From the NCBI GenBank assembly GCA_963789495.1, contig CAWBLP010000008.1:442659-506658 (forward strand): a stretch of DNA of 64,000 nucleotides, in the 5' to 3' direction. Under the pieces are notes generated by a model. The model saw only the letters and a program-made list of their open reading frames with translations. It searched no databases and had not been told where the DNA came from. Position numbers and translations under genes: made by a program. Positions 25,863-36,149 of this stretch are shown one piece after another. The stretch's first letter is position 1. Each line of letters begins with the position of its first letter. The stretch is from CAWBLP01 sp963789495 (GTDB lineage: Bacteria > Pseudomonadota > Alphaproteobacteria > Acetobacterales > Acetobacteraceae).

Positions 25863-26636
25863 ATGTCGGTCGATCTGATCGTCGAAGGGGCGGTCGCCAA
25901 GGTGGTGCTGAACCGTCCGGAGAAATTGAACGCGCTGACCTGGGAAATGCGCCAGCAGTTGCGCGCGCATTTCGAACAGTTGCGGTTCGATGATGCGATC
26001 CGCGCCATCATCGTGACCGGGGAGGGCCGGGCTTTCTGTTCCGGCGCCGATGTCGGGCGCATGCAGCGCGGCGGGTTGCGCGCCGAACGCGAAAAGTTGC
26101 AGCAGGGCAGCCACACTTACATGCGCGTGCTGCACGCAATCGAGAAGCCGGTGATCGCCGCCGTGCGCGGCCCCGCGGTCGGTATCGGCTGGAGCATCGC
26201 ACTCGGCTGCGACCTGGTCGTTGCATCGGAAACCGCCCGTTTCGCCCAGGTGTTCCGCCGGCTTGGCCTGGCGCCCGACGGTGGTGCCATCTGGCTGTTG
26301 ACGCGACGCATCGGCTTGGCGCGCGCTAAGGAGCTGGTGTTCACCGCGCGCTTCGTGGAGGCGCAGGAGGCTCTGGCGCTGGGACTGGTGAATTACGTGG
26401 TGCCGGATGGCGAGCTGATGGCCAAGGCGGAGGAACTCGCGGCCGACCTGGCGAGCGGACCAACCTTCGCACTGGGCCTGGCGAAGAAGCTGTTCCACAT
26501 GGCGAGCGGGCCGAGCTACGAGGATTTTCTGGATTTCGAACTGTTCGTGCAACCGCAGCTCGACAATACGCAGGATCACCACGAGGGTGTCGCCGCGTTC
26601 CGCGAGAAGCGCAAACCGAATTTTACCGGGCGGTGA
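25863..26636 (+). CDS. Enoyl-CoA hydratase/isomerase family protein
   Basis: A 257-residue crotonase-fold protein. ATG 25863 has GGGAGG just upstream; the longer frame from 25809 would overlap the promoter region. Motifs are LNRPEKLNALTWEM, the oxyanion-hole segment GRAFCSGADVGRMQRG (about 58-73), and AAVRGPAVGIGWSIALGCDLV (about 100-120). The first catalytic Glu position is Ser here (GIGWS) and the second segment is FRRLGLAPDGG with Asp nearby. It may therefore be an isomerase-type member. It is paired head to head with the CaiB-type gene. Confidence 0.85.
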   Translation: MSVDLIVEGAVAKVVLNRPEKLNALTWEMRQQLRAHFEQLRFDDAIRAIIVTGEGRAFCSGADVGRMQRGGLRAEREKLQQGSHTYMRVLHAIEKPVIAAVRGPAVGIGWSIALGCDLVVASETARFAQVFRRLGLAPDGGAIWLLTRRIGLARAKELVFTARFVEAQEALALGLVNYVVPDGELMAKAEELAADLASGPTFALGLAKKLFHMASGPSYEDFLDFELFVQPQLDNTQDHHEGVAAFREKRKPNFTGR

Positions 26637-26696
26637 TGGCCGGCGGATCTGGTGCGGCGTCACGGCGCGGGATTTTTCCGCCCGCGCGGGCGGAGG

Positions 26697-27152
26697 CTAT
26701 CGAAGCTCCTCGGCAATCCGACGCGCCACCGCCAACACCGCTTCCTGCACCGGCGCTGATACCGGAGCACCAGGGGTAAACGCCACGCCCTCGATCGCAT
26801 ACACGACACAACGCTGCGGCAGCGAACCCAGCGCGCGGGCCAGCGCGATCGCTTCCGCCACGCCCAGCCCGTGCGACGATGCCGAGGCGGCGGCGGGCGG
26901 CGTCTCCCCGGCCGCGCAGTCCAGCCGATGGATCGCACCCGAAACGGCGCCCGACCGGGCGGCGTCCACCAACCACACCGCATCGTCGGGCCGCATCGCC
27001 TGCAGCAGCGAGGCAGCGTCGCCATCCTGCTCCAGCACGATCACGTCCGGCAGCCGCAGGTCCCGCACCAGCCGCGCCACCAGAAGTCCGGCGCCGTCAT
27101 CGCCGCGATCCGGATTGCCGACCCCGATCACCAGCCGGCGGGACAGGCTCAT
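26697..27152 (-). CDS. [NiFe] hydrogenase maturation protease
   Basis: A 151-residue HyaD/HoxW/HycI-type endopeptidase that trims the C-terminus of the hydrogenase large subunit after nickel insertion. The N-terminal signature is VIGVGNPDRGDDGAGLLVA (about 8-26), with the acidic metal-contact region and the second conserved block VWLVDAARSGA. It is the last gene of the hydrogenase operon. Its start codon overlaps the Uma2 stop as ATGA at 27149-27152. The target large subunit at 27803-29092 ends nine residues after its DPCxxCxxH motif, a short tail for it to remove. Confidence 0.87.
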   Translation of the reverse strand: MSLSRRLVIGVGNPDRGDDGAGLLVARLVRDLRLPDVIVLEQDGDAASLLQAMRPDDAVWLVDAARSGAVSGAIHRLDCAAGETPPAAASASSHGLGVAEAIALARALGSLPQRCVVYAIEGVAFTPGAPVSAPVQEAVLAVARRIAEELR

Positions 27153-27703
27153 TCCGCCGGCGCGGCCAGCTCCAGCACCAGCCCGGGCGGGTCCAGCGCC
27201 AGCACGCCGTCGCGGATGATGTGTGTGGTGATGGTGCCGGCGGCGTCGCGGGCGCGGTGGATGATGACGCGGTTCTCGGTCTTGACGATCAGGTAGTGCC
27301 TCAGCGAGGGCAGCCGGAAATAGTCTTCCAGCTTGCTGCCGGTGTCGCGCTTGTGCGAGGAGGGCGACACGACCTCCACCAGGATCAGCGGATCGGTCAC
27401 CTCGGTGGCATTGTCGTCCAGACGCGCCCCGCAGCGCACCAGCGCGTCCGGCTCATACAGCGTGTCGGCGTCCACCCGTACCGCCATGCCATCGGGAAAC
27501 GCCTCGCAGGGCAGGCCTGCGACCCGGATGGCCTGCGCGAGACGCTCGAAGATGAGCCCCTTCATCCGGCCATGCGCCGCGCGCTCCGGCGCCAGGGCGA
27601 CCACCTCGCCGGCCACCAGCTCGTAACGGCGACCTTCCGGCTGCTCCATCGCCCAGACGATGAAGGCATCCGCGGTCATGCACTTCGGCAGCGTAACAGA
27701 CAT
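27149..27703 (-). CDS. Uma2-family protein inside the hydrogenase operon
   Basis: A 184-residue DUF820/Uma2 protein with the PD-(D/E)XK nuclease-like fold. Start 27703 (MSVTLPKCMTADAF) is chosen over 27772. Family features are YELVAGEVVALAPERAAHGR (about 27-46), the acidic YEPDALVRCG, LILVEVVSPSSHKRDTGSK (about 104-122) and KLEDYFRLPSLRHYLIV. It overlaps the maturation protease start by four bases and follows the large-subunit gene by about 100 bases, so it belongs to the same transcript. No hydrogenase role is known for Uma2 proteins. It may be a passenger or an unrecognised accessory factor. Confidence 0.82.
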   Translation of the reverse strand: MSVTLPKCMTADAFIVWAMEQPEGRRYELVAGEVVALAPERAAHGRMKGLIFERLAQAIRVAGLPCEAFPDGMAVRVDADTLYEPDALVRCGARLDDNATEVTDPLILVEVVSPSSHKRDTGSKLEDYFRLPSLRHYLIVKTENRVIIHRARDAAGTITTHIIRDGVLALDPPGLVLELAAPAE

Positions 27704-27802
27704 GCGCCGGTGAATCCCGATCCAGGAAAGTCGATCAGCCCGAAACGTGACGGCACCGCGGTCCCGATGCAAGCACCGCGCGCAAATCCGCCTCCCCCGG
27801 GA

Positions 27803-29092
27803 TCACACCCGCTCGACATCCAGCTTGAGGAAATGCGTCGCGCAGGAGATGCACGGGTCGTGGTTGCGCACCGCCTGCTCGCACAGATGGCGCAGCCGAT
27901 CATCCGGCAGGTCCAGCCACCCCGCTGCAAACGTCTTCAGATCATCCTCGATGCTCGGCTGGTTCTGTGACGTCGGCGGTACGATCTTGGCATCCAGGAT
28001 GGTGCCGTCCGCATCCAGCCGGTAGCGGTGATACAGCATGCCGCGCGGCGCCTCGGTGCAGGCAAAGCCCTCGCCCGCGCGCGGCGGCGTCTCGACGAAC
28101 GACGCATCCGGCTCCTCGTACGCATCGACGATGCGCAGCGCTTCGTCGAAGGCGTACAGCACCTCGATCGCGCGCAGCACGATGCTGCGGAACGGGTTGT
28201 GGCAGGCGGTGCCCAGCCCGACCTCCTGAGCGGCCTGCTTGGCCAGCGGTGAGAGATGCTCGTAGTTCAGATTGTAACGCGCGAGCGGACCGGTCAGATA
28301 CGCGCCCTGCCCCAGATGCCGCGAATGCAGCGCGTTGGACCGGCGGACATGGTACTCCTCGAAATGCGAGTCGTATTCCTGCGGCGTGATGTCCAGCCCC
28401 TTGTTGGAGATCACCCGTCCGGCATTGAACGGATATTCGCCCGCCTTGCCCAGGCAGACATATTCGTAATCGCGCTCGCAGTCGGGAAATTCGAAGCCCG
28501 CCACCAGTTTCGCGGTGGCGAAGGACGCATCGCGCCCGCGTGCCAGCGCATCGCGCAGCCCGCGCAGTTCCCGCTTGCCGGGGGCCCGATAGAAGCCGCC
28601 AACCCGCACGTTGATCGGATGGATTTCCCGCCCGCCCAGCAGACGCAGGATCTCGTTGCCGGTCTTTTTCAGCTCCAGCCCCTGGCGCACCACCCCGGGA
28701 TGGTCCTTGGCCATCTCGATCGCGCCGTCGTAACCAAGGAAATCCGGGGCGTGCAGCATGTACATGTGCAGCACGTGACTTTCGATCCACTCGCCGCAAT
28801 AGAGCAGCCGGCGCAGCTCCCGGATCGGGCCGGTGACGGTGACGCCGAGCGCGTCCTCCATCGCGTGCACCGCGCTCATCTGGTAGGCGACCGGACAGAT
28901 GCCGCAGATGCGCGCGGTGATGTCGGGCGCTTCCAGGAAGCTGCGGCCACGCAGGAAGGCTTCGAAGAAGCGCGGCGGCTCGAAGATGCGCAGCTCCACA
29001 TCGCGGACCGTATCGCCGTCCACCACCAGCTTGACGCCGCCCTCGCCTTCCACCCGCGCGAGGTAGTCGACGTTGACCGTTCTACGAGCCAT
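27803..29092 (-). CDS. hydA: Group 3b [NiFe] hydrogenase large (alpha) subunit
   Basis: A 429-residue catalytic subunit. Start 29092 (MARRTVNVDYLARVEGEGG) overlaps the small-subunit stop by 11 bases. The two nickel-iron binding cysteine pairs are in RICGICPVAYQMSAVH (about 60-75) and near the C-terminus in DPCISCATH, followed by only nine residues. Cytoplasmic bidirectional hydrogenases of group 3b have this size and a short tail. It oxidises H2 or reduces protons, with electrons passing through the delta, beta and gamma subunits to NAD(P). No frameshift or missing ligand is visible. Confidence 0.93.
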   Translation of the reverse strand: MARRTVNVDYLARVEGEGGVKLVVDGDTVRDVELRIFEPPRFFEAFLRGRSFLEAPDITARICGICPVAYQMSAVHAMEDALGVTVTGPIRELRRLLYCGEWIESHVLHMYMLHAPDFLGYDGAIEMAKDHPGVVRQGLELKKTGNEILRLLGGREIHPINVRVGGFYRAPGKRELRGLRDALARGRDASFATAKLVAGFEFPDCERDYEYVCLGKAGEYPFNAGRVISNKGLDITPQEYDSHFEEYHVRRSNALHSRHLGQGAYLTGPLARYNLNYEHLSPLAKQAAQEVGLGTACHNPFRSIVLRAIEVLYAFDEALRIVDAYEEPDASFVETPPRAGEGFACTEAPRGMLYHRYRLDADGTILDAKIVPPTSQNQPSIEDDLKTFAAGWLDLPDDRLRHLCEQAVRNHDPCISCATHFLKLDVERV

Positions 29093-29864
29093 GACGATCG
29101 CCTTCCTCACGGAACGCTTCCGCACCAGCATTGAAGGTGCGCCAGACGCGCTGCAGGTCGCGCTCATCCATCCCGCATTCGCGCAGCTTGCCACTGAGCG
29201 AGGCGGTATTCGGCGATTCCTTCGGCCCGTAGCAGCCGTAACAGCCGCGATTGTACGCGGGGCAGATCGCGCCGCAGCCGGCATGCGTCACCGGGCCGAG
29301 GCAGGACTTGCCACCGCGCACCAGTACGCAGACGGTGCCGCGTTGCTTGCACTCCAGACACACGCTGTGCGCCGGCGTATCGGGGCGGCGATGGTTCAGG
29401 AACGCCGCCAGCACCTCGACCAGCTGGAGCTTGTTGATCGGGCAGCCGCGCAGCTCGAAATCCACATTCACATGCGCGCTGATCGGCGTCGAGGTTGCGA
29501 GCGTGTCGATATAGTCGGGCCGCGCGTAGACCAGGCGGGTGAATTCGCGCACATCCTTGAAGTTGCGCAGCGCCTGGATGCCGCCGGCGGTTGCGCAGGC
29601 GCCGATGGTGATGAGCGCACGCGACTTGCGGCGTACCGCGTGCAGCCGTTCGGCGTCGTGCGGCGTGGTGACGGAGCCTTCCACCAGCGACACGTCGTAC
29701 GGGCCTTGCATCACCCCGCGCGTGGCCTCGGGGAAATAGGCGATGTCGATCGCGCCGGCGACGGTCAGCAGCTCGTCCTCGCAATCCAGCAGCGAGAGCT
29801 GGCAGCCGTCGCAGGAGGCGAATTTCCACACCGCGAGTTTGGGTTTCTTCGTCGCACCGGCCAT
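29082..29864 (-). CDS. hydD: Group 3b [NiFe] hydrogenase small (delta) subunit
   Basis: A 260-residue electron-transfer subunit carrying iron-sulfur clusters. The proximal cluster cysteines start with FASCDGCQLSLLD (about 16-28), then IGACATAGG (about 88-96) and RGCPINKLQ (about 139-147). A C-terminal cysteine-rich part (VCLECKQRGTVC, KSCLGPVTHAGCGAICPAYN, GCYGCYG) carries further clusters. There is no Tat signal peptide, which fits a cytoplasmic enzyme. Its gene overlaps that of the large subunit. Confidence 0.92.
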   Translation of the reverse strand: MAGATKKPKLAVWKFASCDGCQLSLLDCEDELLTVAGAIDIAYFPEATRGVMQGPYDVSLVEGSVTTPHDAERLHAVRRKSRALITIGACATAGGIQALRNFKDVREFTRLVYARPDYIDTLATSTPISAHVNVDFELRGCPINKLQLVEVLAAFLNHRRPDTPAHSVCLECKQRGTVCVLVRGGKSCLGPVTHAGCGAICPAYNRGCYGCYGPKESPNTASLSGKLRECGMDERDLQRVWRTFNAGAEAFREEGDRHGS

Positions 29865-29913
29865 CAGTCTGTCCCCGCTCTGGCTGATGCCGGAAGGCCT
29901 TGGGTGGATGGCT

Positions 29914-29933
29914 GGGTCAGGCCCGGCCAGGAC
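29914..29933. repeat. Single arm of the dispersed inverted-repeat family
   Basis: GGGTCAGGCCCGGCCAGGAC lies in the 96-base gap between the gamma and delta hydrogenase genes. It matches the arms at 20492-20511 and, inverted, at 24428-24446. A mirror arm is not evident here. Confidence 0.45.
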
Positions 29934-29960
29934 GGTCGATGCGCGATCACCATGGCCACC

Positions 29961-30824
29961 TCAGATCTCCTTCAGCGCCAGCAGGCGGCGCACGTGGTCG
30001 TAGCGCACCACCGGCCCGTCCTTGCAGGCGAACAGGCCGGCGAACTGGCAGTGGCCGCACAGGCCGATCGCGCATTTCATGTTGCGCTCCAGCGACAGCC
30101 AGATCGAGGTTTCCGCCAGGCCCAGATCGTGCAACGCCGCAGCGCCGAACCGCATCATCACCTCCGGCCCGCAGACCAGCGCGGTCGCGTGATGGGTATC
30201 GACACCGATTCGCGGGATCAGCTTGGTCACCACGCCGACATGGCCGCGCCAGTCGGCACCGGCGCGGTCCACGGTGACCTCGATCTGCAGGTCGAGCCGC
30301 TTGCGCCAGGTCTCCAGCTGCCGGCGATACAGCACATCATCCGGGCTGCGGGTGCCGTAAAGCAGCACCACTTTGCCGAACCGGTCGCGATTGGCCAGCA
30401 GATGGTAGATCGGCGGCCGCAACGGAGCCAGCCCGAGGCCGCCGGCGACGACCACCACGTCCTGGCCCTCGATCCCCTGCATCGGCCAGGCGGTGCCGAA
30501 CGGGCCGCGCATCCCCAGCAGGTCGCCCGGTTGCAGCTTGATCACCGCGTCGCTGACCGGGCCGATCGAGCGCACCGTCTGCACCAGCTTGCTCTGGTCG
30601 CGCGGATCGCCGCTGATACTGACCGGGATTTCGCCCACGCCGAACACGTACAGCATGGTGAACTGGCCGGGCAGATAGGGCGGCAGCGGCGCACCGTCGG
30701 CCGGGACCAGCTCCAGCGTCACGGTGTCGGGCAGGTCGCGACTCCGCTTCTGCACGCGCACGCTGCGCGGCAGCATCGGATCATCCACGAGCGCCGGGCG
30801 GGTGCTATCGAGGATCGTAGACAT
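29961..30824 (-). CDS. hydG: Hydrogenase FAD/NAD(P)-binding (gamma) subunit
   Basis: A 287-residue ferredoxin-reductase-like subunit. The FAD domain shows YLPGQFTMLYVFGVGEIPVS (about 49-68) and MRGPFGTAWP. The nucleotide-binding domain has VVVAGGLGLAPLRPPI (about 121-136) and ALVCGPEVMMRF. The C-terminus carries a 2Fe-2S cysteine pattern, MKCAIGLCGHCQFAG then ACKDGP (about 248-270). It passes electrons between the iron-sulfur chain and NAD(P)H. Its start overlaps the stop of the cNMP-fold gene by 20 bases. Confidence 0.9.
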   Translation of the reverse strand: MSTILDSTRPALVDDPMLPRSVRVQKRSRDLPDTVTLELVPADGAPLPPYLPGQFTMLYVFGVGEIPVSISGDPRDQSKLVQTVRSIGPVSDAVIKLQPGDLLGMRGPFGTAWPMQGIEGQDVVVVAGGLGLAPLRPPIYHLLANRDRFGKVVLLYGTRSPDDVLYRRQLETWRKRLDLQIEVTVDRAGADWRGHVGVVTKLIPRIGVDTHHATALVCGPEVMMRFGAAALHDLGLAETSIWLSLERNMKCAIGLCGHCQFAGLFACKDGPVVRYDHVRRLLALKEI

Positions 30825-31249
30825 CGAGCATCTGCAACCTTGTTGCCTGCAGACGCTGCACCAGCACCGGCAGAACGCGCTTCAGGATTTCGTAGCCGAG
30901 GTCGTGATCAGCCTCGCATTTATCGCGCAGACACCGCGCATCCAGCGCGACCGCGCGGGTCAGCTCGGTCGCCCGCGCGTCATAGCCCCAGCGATACGGC
31001 GGCAGCAGCCAACTCAACCCGACCACTTCGCCCTCGCCCAGTGTCTCGAACCGCACCGCACCGCGGTTCGGCGCGACCACCTCCAGCGCGACGCGGCCGT
31101 GCCGGACCAGATAAATCCAGTCGGCCGGATCCTCCGCATGGAACAGGTACTCGTCGGCGTTGAACCGCACATTCTTGGCGCAGCCGGCGGCCAGCTCCAG
31201 GAAGTTTTGCCCCAGCCCCGCGAACAGCCGATGCTCGCCGAGGATCCGC

Positions 31250-31263
<14 letters not shown>
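30805..31263 (-). CDS. Cyclic-nucleotide-binding-fold protein in hydrogenase operon
   Basis: A 152-residue protein made of a single CRP-like sensory fold with no DNA-binding domain. Start 31263 has GGAGG six bases upstream and lies 14 bases inside the beta-subunit gene. The barrel is visible from FNADEYLFHAEDPADWIYLV (about 33-52) to GEGEVVGLSWLLPPYRWGYD (about 77-96). The cAMP phosphate-binding cassette normally ends in an Arg-Ser/Thr pair, which is not conserved here (PPYRWGYDARA). The ligand may therefore differ or be absent. Its place between the beta and gamma subunits suggests a regulatory or structural partner of the enzyme. Confidence 0.82.
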
Positions 31264-32392
<1,129 letters not shown>

Positions 32393-32671
32393 GAGATCTC
32401 CCGCCCGGCCTGGTCTGCGGGCTGCGTGAGTGGCTGAAGCTTTCGCATACCTCGGTACCGCCTGCTCGATGCACATGCCAACATGCCGACATCGCCCAGT
32501 ATGCGCCATGACCTGCCTCAATGCGGGTCGGGCGGATCCATGCGAGACGGTACGGTTGGAATGTGCCCCGCGGGAGGTGAGCAGGAGATTAACGCCGCGC
32601 CGGCATCAGGGATCATGCCCAAGGCGGCGACGCCGGCCACACCGGCGCCGCCTGGGCAATGCCGAACCGGG

Positions 32672-33739
32672 TCAGTCTCCCGCCGCGGCACGCTCCCGTG
32701 CCAGCAGGGCGCGCTTGCGCGGCACCCCCCAGCGATACCCGGTCAAGTCGCCATTGCTGCCCACCACACGATGGCATGGCACCGCCAGCGACACCGGGTT
32801 GGTCGCGCAGGACCGAGCCACCGCCCGCACCGCGGCCGGATTGCCGATCATATCGGCGAGCTGCGCATAGGTGCGGGTCTCGCCGGGCGGGATGCTGGTC
32901 AAGGTGCGCCAGACCCGCTGCTGGAACGCCGTGCCGCGCAGGTCCAGCGGCAGGTCCAGCGCCTGCTTCGGCTCCGCCAGGAAGTCCAGCACCGTCCGCA
33001 CGGTGCCGGCCAGCGCCGCGTCGTCGGCGACGATCCGTGCACGCGGGAAGCGCCGTTGCAGATCGCCCAGGAGCGCGTCATCCGGTTCGGCGAAGCCGAT
33101 GAAGCAGACCCCTTTGTCGGTGGCGCCGACCAGCAGGCGGCCGAACGGGCAATCCGTGATGGCGGTACGGATGACCTCGCCCTCGCCGCCGCGCCGCGCG
33201 GCTCCCGGCGTCATGCCCAGCAGCTTCCCGGTGTTCTCATAGACCCGGCTTTCCGAGCCGAACCCGGCATCCACCACCGCGTCGACGACGCGGGCGCCAT
33301 CCGCCAGCGAGGCGGACAGCCGGCGCGCCCTCACCCCTTCCGCGTAGCTGCGCGGGGTCAGCCCGGTGTGGTCGCGGAACATGCGGAGGAAGTGGAAGCG
33401 CGAGTATCCGGACCGTGCCGCCAGCGTCTCCAGCGACGGCACGGTCTCCGATGCCTCCATGAAGGCGCAGGCATCGCGCACCACCTCCTGGGCGATGCGG
33501 GCACGCTCGCCTTTCGGGTCGCAGCGCTTGCAGGCGCGGAATCCGGCTGCCTCGGCTTCCGCGGCGCTGCGGAAGTAGCGCACGTTCTTGCGCAATGGCC
33601 GCGGCGACGGACAGTCGGGCCGGCAGAACACGCCCATCGTGCTGACGGCATAGAAGAAGGGGCAACCCTGTTGCCGTGTGAGGACCTGCTCCCAGAGCTG
33701 CGCGTCGGAGAGAAGGTCGATGCTGTGGGTGTCTTTCAT
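32672..33739 (-). CDS. ada: Ada: methylphosphotriester sensor, AraC regulator and O6-methylguanine methyltransferase
   Basis: A 355-residue three-domain protein. Residues about 1-80 are the Ada zinc domain with the methyl-accepting cysteine in GVFCRPDCPSP and the second pair in CKRCDP. Residues about 85-175 form an AraC-type helix-turn-helix (YSRFHFLRMFRDHTGLTPRSY). Residues about 185-345 are the methyltransferase with the catalytic PCHRVVG. It repairs methylated DNA and, once methylated, activates the adaptive response. Start 33739 (MKDTHSIDLL) is preferred to the longer frame. No alkB or alkA gene is adjacent. Confidence 0.93.
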   Translation of the reverse strand: MKDTHSIDLLSDAQLWEQVLTRQQGCPFFYAVSTMGVFCRPDCPSPRPLRKNVRYFRSAAEAEAAGFRACKRCDPKGERARIAQEVVRDACAFMEASETVPSLETLAARSGYSRFHFLRMFRDHTGLTPRSYAEGVRARRLSASLADGARVVDAVVDAGFGSESRVYENTGKLLGMTPGAARRGGEGEVIRTAITDCPFGRLLVGATDKGVCFIGFAEPDDALLGDLQRRFPRARIVADDAALAGTVRTVLDFLAEPKQALDLPLDLRGTAFQQRVWRTLTSIPPGETRTYAQLADMIGNPAAVRAVARSCATNPVSLAVPCHRVVGSNGDLTGYRWGVPRKRALLARERAAAGD

Positions 33740-33937
33740 GCCGCAAATCTGCCTGCGATGGGCGGGGCGGGCCATCCGTGGCTTGCGCTGACTTGCTCCG
33801 CAATGGTCCGTTTGAGCATTGATCAACTGAACGGCAAACGTGCCCATGCGCGCCACTCTGCGCTGATCGTCGCGGGCCTGCTCGCCGTCGGTTCGGCCAG
33901 TGCCCCGCGATGCCTGCGGCCGGGGCGCTGCCGCTTG

Positions 33938-34049
33938 AAGCCCGGCCAAGGGCCGGCTCTTGGGACCGAATTTGATTGCAAAGGCAAGCTTTTGCTGGAG
34001 GTCCAGGATGCAACGCCTCCTGGTGGGGTGCGGGGCAACGCCCCGTTGC
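33938..34049. repeat. Composite palindromic repeat, copy B (no spacer)
   Basis: Both arms of the repeat found at 7835-8100 and 63150-63420 are present but joined directly: the GGCCAAGGGCCGG hairpin arm runs into TTTGATTGCAAAGGCAAGC and then GGGGCAACGCCCC. The central spacer and its inverted repeat are missing. The copy ends exactly at the stop codon of the MFS gene. Confidence 0.75.
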
Positions 34050-35327
34050 TTACTCCGCCAGCGCCAGGGCCGGCGCCTGCTTCGTCACCCGCAGTACCAA
34101 CAGCGCCGCCATCATGCAGGCCAGGCCGCTGGCCAGGAACGCCATCATGTAGCTGCCGGTCAGGCCGCGCACCGATCCGGCACCCAGCGCGGCGATTGCA
34201 CCGCCAATCTGATGGCCGGCGAAGATCCAGGAAATGATCACCGGCGCATCGCGCTCGCCGAACACTTCGTTGGTCAGCGCGAAGGTGGGCGGGCCGGTCG
34301 CCACCCAATCCAACCCGTAGAACACGGCGAAGATGGTCAGGCTGACCACGTCGAACTGGGTGAACGGCAGCGCCAGCAGCGACAGGCCGCGCAGCCCGTA
34401 GATCCAGAACAGCAGCACGCGCGGGTTGTAGCGGTCGGTCGCCCAGCCGGAGATGGTGGACCCGATCAGGCTGAACAGGCCGAGCGAGGCCACCATGCTG
34501 GCAGCCAGCACCTCGGTGATGCCGTTATCGACGCAATAGGCGATCAGATGGGTGCCCACCAGGCCGTTGGCGGAGAAGCCGCAGATCGAAAAGCTGCCCG
34601 CCAGCAGCCAGAAATCCAACGACCGCGCGCCGCGCCCGAGGCCCCGCAATGCGACGGTCACCGGGTTGGTGCTGCCATGCCGTTCCGGCGGCGGGGCGGA
34701 AGCGCCCAGCGCCAGCAGCCCCACGCGGGACGGTGATTCCGGCAGCAGCAGGATCAGCAGCGGGATCAGTCCGGCGATCGCCAGGCTGACCGTGACCCCG
34801 ACGCTCTGCCAGCCGAAATGCTCCGACAGTCCGGCGAGCAGTGGCAGGAAGATCAGTTGTCCAGCCGCGTTGGCCGAGATCATGATGCCGATCGCCAGGC
34901 CGCGATGGGAGACGAACCAACGGTTCACCACCGCGGTGGCCATGCCGATCGCGCCGGCGGAGGAGCCGATGCCGACCATCAACCCCCAGGTGGCGTAGAG
35001 CTGCCAGGGTTCGGTCATGAACACCGACAGGCTGGTGCCGGCCAGCATCATCGCCAGGCACAGCAGCAGGGTGCGTTTCAGGCCGAATCCGTCCATCAGC
35101 GCGGCCATGAACGGACCGAGCAGCCCGAGCAGGAGGATGTTGAGTGAGACGGCGCCGGAGATGGTGCCGACGCTCCAGCCGAAGGTGCGCTGCAACGGGA
35201 CGATGATGACACCCGGCGCGGACCGGACACCCATGCCGCACAGAGTGGAAAGGAACATCACCCCCAGGACGATCCAGGCGTAATGCAGCCGACCGGAGCA
35301 GACTTTGGCGAATCGTGCAGGGGTCAC
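34050..35327 (-). CDS. MFS transporter
   Basis: A 425-residue membrane protein with about twelve hydrophobic segments. The loop between TM2 and TM3 shows MDGFGLKRTLLL, the MFS motif region. The central cytoplasmic loop is around residues 195-220 (SPSRVGLLALGASAPPPERH), and the second half repeats the pattern with GWATDRYNPRVLLF. The proportions resemble oxalate/formate- or monocarboxylate-type MFS carriers, but the cargo is unknown. GTG 35327 is the longest start and has only weak upstream support; later starts are possible. Repeat copy B abuts the 3' end. Confidence 0.87.
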   Translation of the reverse strand: MTPARFAKVCSGRLHYAWIVLGVMFLSTLCGMGVRSAPGVIIVPLQRTFGWSVGTISGAVSLNILLLGLLGPFMAALMDGFGLKRTLLLCLAMMLAGTSLSVFMTEPWQLYATWGLMVGIGSSAGAIGMATAVVNRWFVSHRGLAIGIMISANAAGQLIFLPLLAGLSEHFGWQSVGVTVSLAIAGLIPLLILLLPESPSRVGLLALGASAPPPERHGSTNPVTVALRGLGRGARSLDFWLLAGSFSICGFSANGLVGTHLIAYCVDNGITEVLAASMVASLGLFSLIGSTISGWATDRYNPRVLLFWIYGLRGLSLLALPFTQFDVVSLTIFAVFYGLDWVATGPPTFALTNEVFGERDAPVIISWIFAGHQIGGAIAALGAGSVRGLTGSYMMAFLASGLACMMAALLVLRVTKQAPALALAE

Positions 35328-35447
35328 GGCGACAATGCACTCCCAGGGTCAGCACACCTAGCACGGCTTCGCTTGGCAGGAACCCGCGCCGCGGGCAACC
35401 CAGACCTGTCGCGAACGTTACCCTCTTGTCATGCGAGGGAGGAAGCC

Positions 35448-35648
35448 ATGGCGTACGAGCTGCGGATTGACCGCCAGCCGGCAGGCACGTTCGAGCGATC
35501 GGAGGATGCGGTGGCCCGCGTGCGGCAGGCGCTCAAAAACCGACCCGACTGCGAGCCGGAAATCATTGATACCGCGACCGGCAAGCCATTCGCCCCGGCC
35601 GCCAGTCGTGGCTGGCGCGAGCATCTGGCGAACGAGGTCGGCTTCTGA
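35448..35648 (+). CDS. Small conserved-looking protein, 66 residues
   Basis: ATG 35448 is preceded by an excellent GGGAGGAAG. The protein MAYELRIDRQPAGTFERSED... has a short beta-rich N-terminus, the segment AVARVRQALKNRPDCEPEII, and ends ASRGWREHLANEVGF. It looks like a compact soluble alpha/beta protein and has no membrane segment. No function is known to me. Confidence 0.65.
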   Translation: MAYELRIDRQPAGTFERSEDAVARVRQALKNRPDCEPEIIDTATGKPFAPAASRGWREHLANEVGF

Positions 35649-35778
35649 CGACGGCAACGGCGCCGGGGCGGGCTTCCGCATCCAGTGCAACGCATCCTCG
35701 GCGGCGTGTCACATGCTAGCGGCAGGGCGAAACACGACCGGCGCGCCGGCGTTTCGGCCGCAGCAACAGGAGCACCCC

Positions 35779-36114
35779 ATGTCAGCCAAACGCCCGTTCT
35801 GGTTCCCCCTGCTCGGCCTGGGCTTCGCCATCGCCGGCGCCGATAAGCTGCTTGGCGCGTGCGGCTACCAGCGGATGTTCCGCGACTGGGGCTGGTCCCG
35901 CAACGCGCGCTGCCTCGTGGGCGCCAGCGAGTTTGCCGGCGGAGGACCGCTGGCCAGTACGGCGGCCCGCCGCTGCGGCGGATTGCTGCTGACCGCGGCG
36001 TCTACCTCGATGCTGACCTCGGAGCTGCAACGCGGCGAATCCGATCGCGCGTTGCCCCGGTCGCTGCTGCTGTTCGCCGCGGTTCTGGCCGCCCTGCCGC
36101 CGGTCCGCCGTTGA
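35779..36114 (+). CDS. DoxX-like small membrane protein
   Basis: A 111-residue protein with AGGAG seven bases before ATG 35779. Hydrophobic segments are at about residues 7-25 (FWFPLLGLGFAIAGADKLLG), 65-80 and 90-108. The first segment with GADKLLG and the following YQRMFRDWGW match the DoxX-like pattern. Such proteins are integral membrane proteins of unclear function, sometimes linked to redox or thiosulfate metabolism. It stands 130 bases after the small 66-residue gene. Confidence 0.65.
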   Translation: MSAKRPFWFPLLGLGFAIAGADKLLGACGYQRMFRDWGWSRNARCLVGASEFAGGGPLASTAARRCGGLLLTAASTSMLTSELQRGESDRALPRSLLLFAAVLAALPPVRR

Positions 36115-36149
36115 TCGGTGCGCGAGATCGTTTCAACACGGATGCGTAA

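Noticed and set aside
32393..32671. Search for a sigma-54 or FNR site upstream of the hydrogenase operon
   Set aside because: No TGGCAC-N5-TTGC or TTGAT-N4-ATCAA match was found in this gap, so no regulatory claim is made.
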